A DNA stretch of 64,000 nt from Symsagittifera roscoffensis. Taxonomy: Eukaryota > Xenacoelomorpha > Acoela > Convolutidae. The position numbers and the translations under genes are program-made. Shown here piece after piece: positions 52,315-64,000 of this stretch (its first letter is position 1; every line of letters begins with the position of its first letter). The DNA lies in NCBI RefSeq assembly GCF_963678635.1, contig NC_087065.1, forward strand, positions 57,252,754 through 57,316,753. The letters are read 5' to 3'. Under the pieces are notes generated by a model, which did no database searches, had not been told where the DNA came from, and saw nothing but the letters and a program-made list of their open reading frames with translations.

Positions 52315-53914
52315 TAAACTTTTGCCAAGGCCCACTTAGGTCAATTGTTTTATCTCGGAAATATTTGCAACGGATTTAGTTCCTATTCTACAGTTCGCGA
52401 GTTTTTACTCATCTTTTGTTTTTTGTTATGGTACTAGCATAAAAGTTTTTATATTGCAAACAAAAGTTTGAAGAATTTGTGGGCAGGCAAAGAATGTTTT
52501 AATTTGTGTTAACTTTCTGAACAACTGCCATATGTCACTGTTACTGTTTTTTCTTCTTTTTTTGATAATTCAGATCCTTTTTGATAGTTTTTTTGCAAGA
52601 TCTTTTTTTGATGGTTATTGAGCAACGAGTTTTTTTTTCTATTTGCTCGTATGTGTGAATGTTCAACTGAAAAAATTGATCACAATATCGAAGAACTGTT
52701 ATTGGAATATACATTTAAAAAATTTGATCACTTGTTTTTGTTCCATTTTTTTGAACATGAGGTTAACTAGGAGTAATTTGAGACGCAATTTCTTAGTTTT
52801 GGTCAATAAAGTTTTCGTTTTTTGATCATTTTTTGAATGAAAATTAAATCAACTTAAAAAGTCAGGTGCAATAAGGACACAAAAGATCAGTAGACAGTTT
52901 CATACCGCTTACTTGTTTTAACTTGTGCTCTATCTTGGGTCAATCCTGATAAGTGGGTAAGGTGAGCCTTCTCCATTGGATAGATGGACACTGTTTAGCT
53001 TAGATGAAGATGGTTTGCCCACTGATTTCGAGAAAAAATCTTGATGATTCTAATGATATAATCCTGGGAGGTGTGTCCCCTAGTCGATAGCCAATGGTTA
53101 TTTTGCAAGAGCATGCCAGATAATGCAAGGTTCTTGACAAGATGTATGTATATATTGTTAAGACATTGCAAGTGTCTTGCAAGTTCTTGCAAGATAACCA
53201 TAATTCAAAATGAATATAATTTTGCAAGATCGCAAAAAAACTTCTAGCTGGAACCAAGGTTCTTACGACTCGTGGAAATACTAAAATAGTAAGCCATGGA
53301 TGCATACATGCTATGGATGCATACTATGGATGCATACATGCATACATACATACAGCCTACTAGCTGCGACTAAATCGAAACACAAACAAGGGGTCGCAAG
53401 ACACAAATTAAGAGGATAAATGCATTAAGTTTCAAAAAACCTAATTTTTAAAAAGACCCAAAAAAAATGTTGAGACTTTTTAATTAACCATGAAAAATTG
53501 CTTTAAAATTTAAAATATACAATACAGAAATTCTTTGTTTCGTTGCATTCGACCAAAAGAAAAAACCGTGAAGATTTGGGATTATGTGCTGCATTGTAAA
53601 ATAATTTAACTACTTCCTGAAGTTCAATTGGAATCAATTTCTTTGAATTTTTTAGTTTTCTAAGCAAGTTACCATAAAAACACGCAACGCAAGCTGAAGA
53701 AATATAAAGTTACAGAAATTGTATTTTAGCTAAGTGGTAGAAATATATTTTTGGATGTTGACACTTTACTTTAATTGAGATGTTTTTACTTTATATGATA
53801 ACGGTATTTTCAAAATATTGGGCGGCGATGATTTTCTAAATTGAATTGAATTGACCCCATTCATATTTATGAAAAAAAGTATGTGCCTCTAGGAAATTCA
53901 ATTGATGTTAGTCA
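52315..53914. other. Mostly unassigned; short inverted and tandem words
   Basis: A small inverted pair 'atggttattttgcaaga' / 'tcttgcaagataaccat' lies at about 53093-53204. An ATGGATGCATAC tandem lies at 53295-53340. No gene. Confidence 0.4.
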
Positions 53915-54843
53915 CCCGGGTTGACCTCCATACACCGAAAACGCTTATCATACAATTCCATACAACAAAAATCATTATCATACAATTCCATACATCAAGT
54001 GTATGGAGAAAATGCTTGTCATACAATTTTCATACATTTTCGAGAAATAATTAAAAAAATTAAAACATTTCTGCGGCTTTTTGAGAACAGCTGAACAGAC
54101 AGACTGGTGACAAAAAAAATCGATGTTAATTTTTTTTTTTTAAATGCTTCCATGTACGACACAAAAATTTTTTGTAAATTTGAAAATTTGCCTCAAAAAT
54201 TTTTTTCGTTTTTTTTTCAAGAGCAAATCGAATTTTGTACGCAAACAGAAGTTTTCCGAAAATTTTTTTTTTGCATGCAAAATTTAGTTTTTTGTGTGCA
54301 TAACGTAGTCCTGGATACGATAGTTTTGGCTTTTTTTCTTTTCACTTTTGTTTGTTTTTTCAAAAACGCTGAAAATTCCTATTTCTTTTGTATGGCGTGT
54401 TTATGTATGCCTTGATCAATGTCTGATAATTTAAAAATTGAAAAATTTAAAATAATCATCATTAAAAAATTTTGCCAAAAATTAAAAGTTTGTTACTTTT
54501 GTTATTTTATTTGTGAAAGACACCTCGAAGACAATTCAGGTCGTTTTCGATGCATTGTATATGCAAGACCGTCCAACTTTTGGTGCTATGAGTAACCAAG
54601 GTCTTTGTCACTTGTGTTCGGTTGCAAACAGAATCGAAAATATGTCAGAAAATAAAATTACAAACAAAAAACAACTTTTTGGTTTATGGAGAAAATACCT
54701 GTCATACAATTTCCATTTTTGGGAAAATGCTTATCATAGAGTTTTCATACAATTTTCTGTACGTATGGAATTGTATGAAATCGTATGAAAAGAAATTTCC
54801 CATTTATGAGAATTGTATGATAAACATTTTTGGTCAACCCGGG
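53915..54843. mobile_element. CCCGGGTTGACC-TIR MITE, 929 bp
   Basis: Same ends as 46409-47237, flanked by CA on both sides. The interior has 'gaatgcttgtcatacaattt'-type words in both orientations and an 'accaaggtctttgtcacttg' block shared with 30370 (reverse). Plus-strand ORFs at 54107 and 54513 are by-products. Confidence 0.75.
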
Positions 54844-55379
54844 CAGGAATCCAAGCCGAATTGTACAATTAGGGATTTGAAGCCGAAATTTTGCTCCTAA
54901 TTTCTTGAAACATGATTATTTGAAGACTTTTTTTTGAAGAATTTCTCAATTACCTTGTCTTGCTTGCCAGTTTTTGGCTTTTTTTTATAAGTTTTAAGCC
55001 GCTTATTTATGTTTAGGAAAGTTAAAAACCAAAACATTGTTGAAGACGTTTTTCATGAGTTTTTCATGTTTATAAATTAATCGTTTCAAAATCCGACTGA
55101 AGTAAATTACCGAAGCCATTCCTAGGGGATAACTTGTGATGAATAACCCTGATTAGCACTAAATATGGCCAAAGTTTTGAAAAACAACATTTTTAAAATA
55201 AAAAAAGTCTGTATTGAGGCGCCTGTAAGTTTAAATTTCGGCCTGAAGTTCCGACAGGTTGCTGACCTAGACCCCCCTTTTTTCGACAGGGGTAACACTG
55301 GTTTTCGTGAAGTCAATTCAGACAATTTTAGTTCAACCTGTAAAGTGGTCTGACGAAAGCTGAACAATTGAAATCAGTA
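54844..55379. other. Nothing recognised
   Basis: AT-rich; short frames only. Confidence 0.4.
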
Positions 55380-55655
55380 GCGTGCCTCAATTCGGGTTGC
55401 CAAATTTTTCCAACGGATCCCCCTTTGGACCAACCTCAGCGCCAATATAACTTATTTTGAGGGGAAAACGCGTGCCGAAAAAGACTTTTTTAGCCTGTTT
55501 TTTTTAGGAAAATTTTCCTGCGGCGCAGAAAGTTTTTCATAAAATAGGGTCCTTGTAGTATTTTTGGAGAGCTCGGAAAATCAAATTGGCCGACCTTGAA
55601 AAAAGGTATTCAATTTTTTGTTTGAAAAACCGCCCCCTTTCTGCACGCCACAGAT
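55380..55655 (-). repeat. hAT-like MITE family, reverse partial copy
   Basis: Reverse order of the family blocks: 'ggatccccctttgga', 'cgccaatata', 'tgcggcgcagaaa', 'agagctcg.aaaatcaaatt', 'cgacct'. The ends are degraded. Confidence 0.6.
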
Positions 55656-58342
55656 TGAAATAAAGGGAAAAACACGCCACAGATTGAAAAAAAAGGTTTA
55701 ATACCAGACAACAATGGTTAGTTTTCTATGTTACAGGAGTATATATCTGTTTCAACTATCTAAAAATTGAAAGCATATTATACATAAGTTTCAATCATGT
55801 TTAAGAATTGACAATCTAAGACCCACCCACTTCTGGAAGTAAGTTCTTGATCTTCTCCTGTGTCCATTGTTTCCCCACTTGTAGGTAACTTTCAATCACA
55901 GAAATATAGAAACAATTTAAATTTTCAATTAACTTTCAAATTAATTTTCAGATTAACATTAATTTAAAATGTTTGATAAAAAAAATTTTAATAAAACTTG
56001 AATATAAAAAATAGTTTTCGATAATTTTTTTTTTTCAGGTTATATCGAAATCGAAACAGTTTTTTTTTTCAATTTTTTTTCTCATGCTGTCAATTGAGGC
56101 ATTATTTCTATGACGTTGAAATTGTCGTATTTTCCAAAAAAAATTTGAAAAGTCCTCTTACAAATTTTTCCACTATTTGTTTTCTTTCCCACCATTTGAA
56201 AAAAGTGGAAAAAATGTATTTGGGTGTGTTTTAGTTTTTTTCTTCTTTTTTTCTCTTTTTTTTCTACTTCCCCCGAAAAATCAGGTACAACAAATAATTA
56301 TCGGAATGGTTCGAGTTTTATGTCATATTTAAGTTCTTTCAGTTGGAATTCGGTTGAAACTTGAAATTTTAGAAAAAAATTTCTCAGTGTCGAGAAGCAC
56401 CGCATTGAAGTTTTTGGTTTTTTGTCTATGTTCGAGCTATGAAGATCTACATTCCAGCTATAGACGCTACAATAGCTAATTTAAGTTAGTTTTTGGATTT
56501 TTTGGCGCCATTTTGGGAATAAAAAACTTCAAAAATTCAAAAAATAAGTTCTGCAGACAAAAAATTGGAAAACAGTTTTTTGAAATCTTTTCTTAAAGTT
56601 CGTACAATTTTTTGTTAGTTTTCTAGCAATTGTTCTACAAAAACTGTTTTTCAATTGAGCTATTTAACTATGACAGTCGATCTTATCTTATGCTTCTTTT
56701 GTATGACTTTTGTCAGAACATTCTGTGGTACTAGCACAAAACCGGCTATCCTTGTTTTCAAATGGATTTTCTCTCCATCTAAATAATATCTTTCAATCTT
56801 CTTGTAAACTACGCAAATTTTTAAAGTTTTGCTTAGAAAAATTTAAAAATGTTCTTCTTTAAAAACGATTCTGCATAGATAACAAAAAACTGCTTGTTCC
56901 AGTTTTCGAAGAAAGTAACGGAATATTATTGCTTAAAGTGTTTTTTTTTTCACACCAGTATTGGCTATCAAAGTATTTGTTTTTACAGAAATACTAACTC
57001 ACTATGTTGAGATCTGGAAAGTTTTTATGCAATGTTAGAACTTCTGGACAATACTAAGGGTGCTTCACAAACTTTTCTAAGACTACTAACAAGCATGAAC
57101 AAATTTTTAAAACTTGACAATTTATTTCGTATTCAAACAGTTTAAAGTTCATATGAGGCAAGCTAAAGGATCTATTAAACATCTATATAGCTCAAAAAGT
57201 GGAAGCCGGATATCAAGCCCTCGGGACAGGATTCATTTTATGATAATATTTGAAGTTTTGGATCAGCTGTACTCGCGTTTATTAAATCTGCCAATCAATT
57301 CTGACCTAAATTTTTATTTCATTCAAATTCGCAAAAATGTAGTTATTTCGAAATGTTTTCATAAAATTTGTATTCTTATGGGCTACAAAACTAGTTAAGG
57401 TGAAGTTCTTATAATGTTTGGTAATTAAATCTGTTATCTACGTAATATAACTTTGTTTTCTAAGTTATCAATTGGAAACTTTGTAATTTTTCCCCCCTTA
57501 TATGATCGGGGCGAATTGTACGGTTGATCCGAAATTTGAATTGTTTGTAATTTTTTTTGATAATTACTCTTTTTCATAGACTTTCTGAACAAGTTTTTAA
57601 TTGTTGAACCATATTTGAGCATTCAACGGAAGACCATGAACGTTCAAAAACAAAACAAGAAAGTTTTTGTATGAACCAGTGAGACTGGGAAGGAGCTTTG
57701 TATTCGGGTGTGCTTTAGTTTTTATTTACTCTTTTGCGTTTTTCCACGCACTTTTTGATACCACATCTAATCATGGGAATGGATTGAGCGATTTATCAAA
57801 TGGAAACCATTTCAGTCGTGGTTCGCGCAAATTAAAAATTTTCAATCTTTCTTTTCTCGTATTGAGAAAAACCGGTTTGATTGTTTGATTTTCTTAGTCT
57901 AGTTTCGAGCAAAAAAAGCGAACGAACAGGCATATAATGGGTTCTTTATAAAAAGGCAAGCCTATTCAAGTCCTGATATTTTAAATTTGCTGTATTTAAA
58001 AATGGGTTTTTGAAGTTTTTAGCGCCTTTTTGGGATTCAAAAAATCAAAAAAATTGGCAAAAAAAATTAGAAAGTCAATTAAAAAAACCTTACGTTTTTT
58101 TGATTTCCAGTCAATTTTCGACAAAAGCTGTTGTCCGTCTGGCCAATTTTACAAAAAATGTCACATATTCATGTAATTTAGGGTTTCGTTCAATTTTTTT
58201 ATTAAGCCACGCAAAAAAAAACGTCTTTCAATTGAAAATAAATTGTGCTTTTTGGGAAATGTAAACTCCCTTTGTTCTTCTTTTGTTCTTTCAATTTTTT
58301 TGATCATTTCAACATAATTTTAAACATAATTTTAACATAATT
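55656..58342. other. AT-rich stretch without a supported gene
   Basis: A fragment of the two-hairpin family 3' end (gaagaaagtaacggaatatt) lies at about 56897-56925, reverse. A 94-codon frame (57114-57398) and a 73-codon frame (57667-57888) have no recognisable domain. Confidence 0.4.
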
Positions 58343-58368
58343 ACATGGAATCCAGGAACATACAGACA
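58343..58368 (-). repeat. Fragment of the 'gttcctggattcca' repeat at the gap edge
   Basis: 'catggaatccaggaacatac' followed by 'agaca' is the reverse of 48212-48237. It suggests that a copy of that repeat caused or fills the gap. Confidence 0.55.
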
Positions 58369-58568
58369 NNNNNNNNNNNNNNNNNNNNNNNNNNNNNNNN
58401 NNNNNNNNNNNNNNNNNNNNNNNNNNNNNNNNNNNNNNNNNNNNNNNNNNNNNNNNNNNNNNNNNNNNNNNNNNNNNNNNNNNNNNNNNNNNNNNNNNNN
58501 NNNNNNNNNNNNNNNNNNNNNNNNNNNNNNNNNNNNNNNNNNNNNNNNNNNNNNNNNNNNNNNNNNNN
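58369..58568. other. Assembly gap, 200 N
   Basis: Exactly 200 unknown bases, so the true size is probably not known. Confidence 1.
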
Positions 58569-59999
58569 ATCTGGTGTCATGCTGCATAATATTTTTAATT
58601 CTCGGCTTGTTGGAATATGGTAATTTTATTTTTTAGCTTGTTGGCCCCTCACCGACGATTTTGGGCCGTATAACAAAATCTGCTCATTATGCTCAAATCT
58701 GATTGGCTGAAAATTTTTAATTTTAACCAAGTGAACTCCTGATTTTGAAGAGGGCAAGATAGTTCACTTGGTTCCTCTAATATACCGAAAAGCACACATG
58801 GACATTAAGCACACAAGCACACTTTGAGTTCACAGGGACATTAATTTCAGCAACTGCAGCTAGGATTCCATAAACACTCTCTACGTAATCAACACAATTC
58901 TCAGGACTTCTGTGGACCCCGTCAAGATCTTGACAAACTCTGAAAATTATATCGACAATCTGGTGTAATTACCGTTTTCGAAATCACATCGAATTTTTTG
59001 TTCCTGGAGTAAAAATAAACATGCTTCGGCGCATAAAACAGTTTTGTTCTATGTTTGCAACTCACAGGAAACCCACAATCACGTTCTGAGGTTTTCGTAT
59101 CTGAAAAAATGTATATATTTAAAGACTAACCTTACAATTATGAGCGCCAAAAGCGTGTTTACAGCCTGGGTGAACGATTGCATTTTGAAAAAATAAAAAA
59201 AATCAATTTCTCTTTTTGTTGAGATTTGCGTAAAGTACGATTTAATGTCGCATGATCGCTGAATCTGTGTCAGAAATAGTTAACCAAACGCTAGGAAATT
59301 ATATCCAGTCTATTTCTAAGAAGTTTGCGTTAATGCGCCATATGCAACTTGCAACTAGCGCATAGATGGCAGACTGAAAATGGTTTAAGATGTCAAATCG
59401 ACAAGACTTCAAGCCGAAGACATTTGAGGCCAAATCATGAATGTTTTCGGCTGTCCGATCAAAAAACTTAGATCCGCTTTTGAATATTTTGATTATTTTT
59501 GATACAACAATCGGATTCAACTATTATGAACTAAAATTCAAACTTAGGGAAAACTTGAGATTCTTGAAAACCCAATTTAGGACAGGACACAATAGTTTAT
59601 TTCAAGTGCTCTCAAAATTTCTATAAGTTCGCGCTCATACGAGCCGCCTTGTAACTGCAATAACTTGTATTCTTTTTTGCAGTAACTAATGTTGACTGCT
59701 GTGTTTCATCCCATTTACGTAGATATGAAACTTCAATACTAAATTTAACCGATTTAGAAGTGATATGACAGGAAAATGAAAATGTTATTTTTTGCAAACG
59801 AAAAACGAAATTAATTCTTCTGTAGCTCTGACAACATCTTTTACATTCAGTCAATTTGCACGATAATTTTAAGAAGTTTTTTTTAAATTAATTTCTTGTA
59901 TGAATTGGTACATCAATTTTTCGTTTGAAAATTGAAATATCAAACCTTATATAAATTTTTGAAATGCAAGGTAGGTTTAGGTGATTGCTTTTCTAGGTC
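58569..59999. other. Nothing recognised
   Basis: A small hairpin 'aaccaagtgaactcctgatt' / 'agttcacttggtt' lies at about 58726-58765. Short frames only (59299-59854). Confidence 0.4.
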
Positions 60000-61850
60000 C
60001 ATTCTCTCTCTTAATTAACGGCACCGCACCCCCTTGAGAATTGAATTCAATGAAACGACCGAGATGAAATACTATCCACAATCTCGAAAGAGTTAAATTG
60101 TTAAATTGGCGACGTACTCTACTATGTTGCAAGAACTCCTTTTTGTGACTGCTCCTGTGGCTGTATCGCTCGCATTCATTATGGCAAGAAATTCAAAATA
60201 TAATTGAATTCAGATTAATATAAGTTCAATTAGAGAAGGCTGTGAGTGGCCAGAATATGATCTAAAAGTCTTATCAGATCATATCCGCGATTTATCGAAT
60301 ACTTTAATTCAAGTCCACGATTTTCCCTCTTCAGAGAATCCTAACTGTTCAATTCCGCTCATTTATTCCGCGCAACTTCTCAGTTTGACCTGCAAAATTA
60401 ATAATTTCTCTACAGTGTTCTCCGAATACGTGAACCAACTGTTCTCTAACTCGGTACTAACTGTTCTCACTATCTTCGAGAAATAAACTTAGCTTTCATA
60501 GCGCAATTGTTCTCTAACTAACTTTGAGAACCAACTATAAAGTGTCTTTGCAATAACTGTTCTCTAACTAACTACAAGAATTGACTGTTCTGTCTAAGCG
60601 TAGGCTACCCGTAAACTTTCCGCTATGTTGGTTAATTTGAGTTTTAGTTATAGTTATAGTTATACTTATAAAAGCCCCTACAAGTCTTTGCATTTACTTT
60701 GGTAGCCTTTCGCAAGGTCCTAACCGGAATTTTCCTCTGATGGTCTCCCAGGGGCAGTGAAAGACCCCTTTCAAGGATAAAAATTCACTTCAATAGTCTA
60801 AAATTATCTCGAGCTTCAAGTTATCAGGGTAACGTAATTCGCCAATTAGGGGTCAAGTTATGCCGAAAAGTCTTCACTGAAGAGCTAAGTGAATATCTTG
60901 TCTGATCTTATTATTCAGCTAAGTTTACTCCCATTTCACGCTCCTATTACTGTCAATATAATCTGGGACTACTTGTCTGGGACTGTTTATAGGGTTTTAC
61001 TCCCATTTCACGCTCCTATTACTGTCGATATTTTCTGGACTACTTGTCTGGGACTATTTAGGGGTTTAACTCCCATTTCTTTCTCCTATTACTGCCGATA
61101 TGCCCTGGGACTACTTTTCTGCAACTACTTAGTGGTTTTCCTCTATTTTCTCGCTCTTTTTAAAACCGATATGTTCTGGGCCTACTTTTCGCTTAAAGGC
61201 AGATTCACCAAGCTCAGCTGAACCCCACGTTTTCCAAGTGCATTCTAATGAATTCCACTAATTCAGTGTTACAATGTTAAAAGTATACAATTTCAGCTTC
61301 TGTTTCAGTTCCCACTAGATCAGTTTCCTCCCAACTATAAGTGACGTGATCGAATCCCATTTCAAAGAGTTGAGTATTTTCCGGCGTTGATCACAGGTTT
61401 TTCTATGTCATTTTGGTCCTCAACGCCTAAAGGTCAATTAATTATCTTCCTGGGGTCACTCGGGTCAATTTTCTCTATTTGGATTCGTAACCCCATCGGG
61501 GTCCTATCGTTCAAGTTTAAACCTACACCATTAGTAACTTGCCAAGCTATTCCTTTTTTAAGGTCCATTATAACTTTTCCCGGGAAAAAATTAACACCGG
61601 AATGAGTCACCGGCTCAACTCACAAAACAATTTTTAGGTTTTTTATCTAGTATTTTTACCTGCCGCCCTGAAATCTTTATGCTCGCGCTCTTTATTTTGC
61701 GTAATTTGTCTACTTCCGGTCTCAAGTGCTAATAACTTTCGGCGCAACCGCTTGATTTTACTCGATTTATAATGCATGTGGTAACTTGTCACTACCTATC
61801 AGATCCTAAAATGATGGCTCTCAATTCCCGCCATCAATCTCAATTTCTGC
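60000..61850 (+). repeat. Hairpin-rich ~2-kb dispersed repeat, copy 2
   Basis: Related to 33160-35470 (see there). This copy has a run of 'actgttctctaactaact' words at 60420-60600 and 'cttttcccgggaaaa' at about 61574. Confidence 0.6.
60905..61195 (+). repeat. Four-copy ~71-bp tandem repeat
   Basis: 'actcccatttcacgctccta' starts at 60927 and 60999, a variant at 61069 and a degenerate one near 61138. Each is followed by 'ctgggactacttgtctggga'-type sequence. The 110-codon plus-strand frame here simply reads through the repeat. Confidence 0.8.
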
Positions 61851-61867
61851 AAAAAGAACAATTTGAT

Positions 61868-62870
61868 CAAACTATGATGTGAATTCATCAGTTCATTCCA
61901 ATCAATTAATTCAATTATTATAGAACAAAATTAGTTATGCCTTTCAGGTATTAACAAATTGCGAACATATAGTTTGAAAGAGCAACATTTTTAGAAACAT
62001 ATTTTTGTGTTTGAAATTATATTTATTTCAGTTGTAGTTGTTTATATTTTATCTAAAACGTAGTTACTCAATTTAGTTTCTTTTAGAAAATAATGTACTC
62101 CCTATGAGCAAATTTGACGAGCTGTCATTAATTTCAGACCATATTACACAAACTGCATACAGTAAAAAGAATACGACAAAATACGGTTCATTCAAAGACT
62201 CAAATAGAAACATTAAAAAATCCTGGGCGGACACGGCCAAATTATGTCTAAATACTTCTCGAAATTATCTCTAAAAATCTACCACGGCAAGCATTTATAT
62301 GGCACCGATTTAAGCTCCTGAGGAAATCTCTGCGTTCGTTAAAATTGAGAGATTTGATCAGAGTGTTCAGCTCACGTTCGTTTTTTGCTGGCAACAAATC
62401 CTATTTTCCACCAGCACAGAATCCTAAGATTGATGGCATCCAAAAAATCTTGAGGTTATACAGCCCAAAAATTTAGCAGCACGCTGTGTGGATAATAAAA
62501 CCCTTGGCCTTTCCGGTTACTGGTCTAACTGGAACCAATATAAAAAATTGCCATGTTTTTTTCCTCGTCAAGCCAATGCATCATTTTTTGGCCGAAAACG
62601 ATGCAAAAATTTGGCTAATTGGGTGAGGGAAATTTAAAACAAGAGAAAAAATCATATTTGTTTTTGGAAAAACATCAAAATTGAAACAAACAGCTAAACA
62701 CCAAAAAACCTTCTTCAGCGAGTTCCGCCATAACAGAAGGCATTCTCAGGGTGACATCCGAATTTTCGACGAAACTCATTCCAGCAAATGCTCGTTTCTT
62801 CATGCAATCGCGTTTCAAATAATCAACAAGTAATTTTTCTCCTGCGCACAAGGTAGTCAATCCTAGCCAT
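61868..62870. repeat. 1003-bp tandem duplication, unit 1
   Basis: Near-identical to 62900-63902; the only difference I see is C 62770 against T 63802. A 29-bp spacer (62871-62899) separates the units. On the minus strand both hold a 60-codon frame (see next entries). Confidence 0.95.
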
Positions 62871-62920
62871 TTTGTTAAATAATTATGCAATAATTTGAAC
62901 AAACTATGATGTGAATTCAT
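62675..62920 (-). CDS. Minus-strand ORF in the duplicated unit, possible exon, unrecognised
   Basis: The frame includes GEKLLVDYLKRDCMKKRAFA followed by GMSFVENSDVTLRMPSVMAE and LAEEG. The composition is protein-like and less AT-driven than other frames in the window. An acceptor-like 'ttgtgcgcag' precedes GEKLL, and a weak donor could follow EEG (g|gttttt), so it may be an exon of a gene reading leftward. No family is recognised. Confidence 0.3.
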   Translation of the reverse strand: MNSHHSLFKLLHNYLTKWLGLTTLCAGEKLLVDYLKRDCMKKRAFAGMSFVENSDVTLRMPSVMAELAEEGFLVFSCLFQF

Positions 62921-63902
62921 CAGTTCATTCCAATCAATTAATTCAATTATTATAGAACAAAATTAGTTATGCCTTTCAGGTATTAACAAATTGCGAACAT
63001 ATAGTTTGAAAGAGCAACATTTTTAGAAACATATTTTTGTGTTTGAAATTATATTTATTTCAGTTGTAGTTGTTTATATTTTATCTAAAACGTAGTTACT
63101 CAATTTAGTTTCTTTTAGAAAATAATGTACTCCCTATGAGCAAATTTGACGAGCTGTCATTAATTTCAGACCATATTACACAAACTGCATACAGTAAAAA
63201 GAATACGACAAAATACGGTTCATTCAAAGACTCAAATAGAAACATTAAAAAATCCTGGGCGGACACGGCCAAATTATGTCTAAATACTTCTCGAAATTAT
63301 CTCTAAAAATCTACCACGGCAAGCATTTATATGGCACCGATTTAAGCTCCTGAGGAAATCTCTGCGTTCGTTAAAATTGAGAGATTTGATCAGAGTGTTC
63401 AGCTCACGTTCGTTTTTTGCTGGCAACAAATCCTATTTTCCACCAGCACAGAATCCTAAGATTGATGGCATCCAAAAAATCTTGAGGTTATACAGCCCAA
63501 AAATTTAGCAGCACGCTGTGTGGATAATAAAACCCTTGGCCTTTCCGGTTACTGGTCTAACTGGAACCAATATAAAAAATTGCCATGTTTTTTTCCTCGT
63601 CAAGCCAATGCATCATTTTTTGGCCGAAAACGATGCAAAAATTTGGCTAATTGGGTGAGGGAAATTTAAAACAAGAGAAAAAATCATATTTGTTTTTGGA
63701 AAAACATCAAAATTGAAACAAACAGCTAAACACCAAAAAACCTTCTTCAGCGAGTTCCGCCATAACAGAAGGCATTCTCAGGGTGACATCCGAATTTTCG
63801 ATGAAACTCATTCCAGCAAATGCTCGTTTCTTCATGCAATCGCGTTTCAAATAATCAACAAGTAATTTTTCTCCTGCGCACAAGGTAGTCAATCCTAGCC
63901 AT
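62900..63902. repeat. 1003-bp tandem duplication, unit 2
   Basis: Second unit; sequence after 63902 differs from that after unit 1. Confidence 0.95.
63707..63892 (-). CDS. Second copy of the possible exon
   Basis: Identical at protein level to the 62675-62920 frame except Val to Ile in GMSFVEN (from the single base change). The upstream extension differs because the duplication ends there. Confidence 0.3.
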   Translation of the reverse strand: MTTLCAGEKLLVDYLKRDCMKKRAFAGMSFIENSDVTLRMPSVMAELAEEGFLVFSCLFQF

Positions 63903-64000
63903 AATCTTAAATCAGAACACGGTGTATATTTGGAATTCGTAAATTTTAATACTGATAATTTTAAGAATCAGTTGCATCCGGAAACGCAGTATAAGTGTTC

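Noticed and set aside
54107-54900. ORFs inside the 929-bp MITE
   Set aside because: The same region in the copy at 46409 does not keep these frames, so they are chance.

Overview
The window is AT-rich, intron-bearing, repeat-dense eukaryotic DNA, almost certainly from an invertebrate animal. The grounds are one intron-split gene of the animal SLC18B1 type, a Polinton/Maverick relic, Ty3/gypsy-type Gag remains, a tRNA-derived SINE, many MITE-like and foldback elements, and long stretches with no coding signal. I cannot name the species. There is a 200-bp assembly gap at 58369-58568.

Layout. 1-1.8 kb: dispersed repeats and a SINE. 1.8-6.8 kb: decayed LTR retrotransposon (LTR-like ends, primer-binding sites, Gag) whose 5' part is present twice. 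6.8-8.7 and 22.75-24.5 kb: two halves of one ~77-bp satellite. They are split by a ~14-kb insertion (8.7-22.7 kb) that carries a dead Polinton. The Polinton has a protein-primed DNA polymerase B on the minus strand (duplicated, full of stops and frameshifts) and a row of plus-strand small ORFs, packaging ATPase and capsid-like fragments. 24.5-31.3 kb: nested MITEs and palindromes. 31.88-45.67 kb: the only gene that looks intact, a 454-codon MFS transporter in three exons. Its two introns (4.2 and 8.2 kb) are filled with a hAT-like MITE bearing an 8-bp target duplication, a hairpin-rich 2-kb repeat, a 6.9-kb foldback with 1.3-1.4 kb arms and an (ACAT)n microsatellite. 45.7-58.3 kb: more MITE families, plus one 180-codon lysine/asparagine-rich reading frame with a single internal stop. 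60-61.8 kb: a second copy of the hairpin-rich 2-kb repeat. 61.9-63.9 kb: a recent tandem duplication of 1003 bp.

Functionally the transporter is the only gene I would expect to be expressed as a normal host protein. The Polinton genes once formed one module (replication, packaging, capsid) but every recognisable enzyme in it is broken. Nothing here is convincingly a new biological system. The best leads are the unrecognised 180-codon ORF, the unassigned Polinton small ORFs, the element family with a hairpin at each end, and the large palindromes inside the transporter intron.
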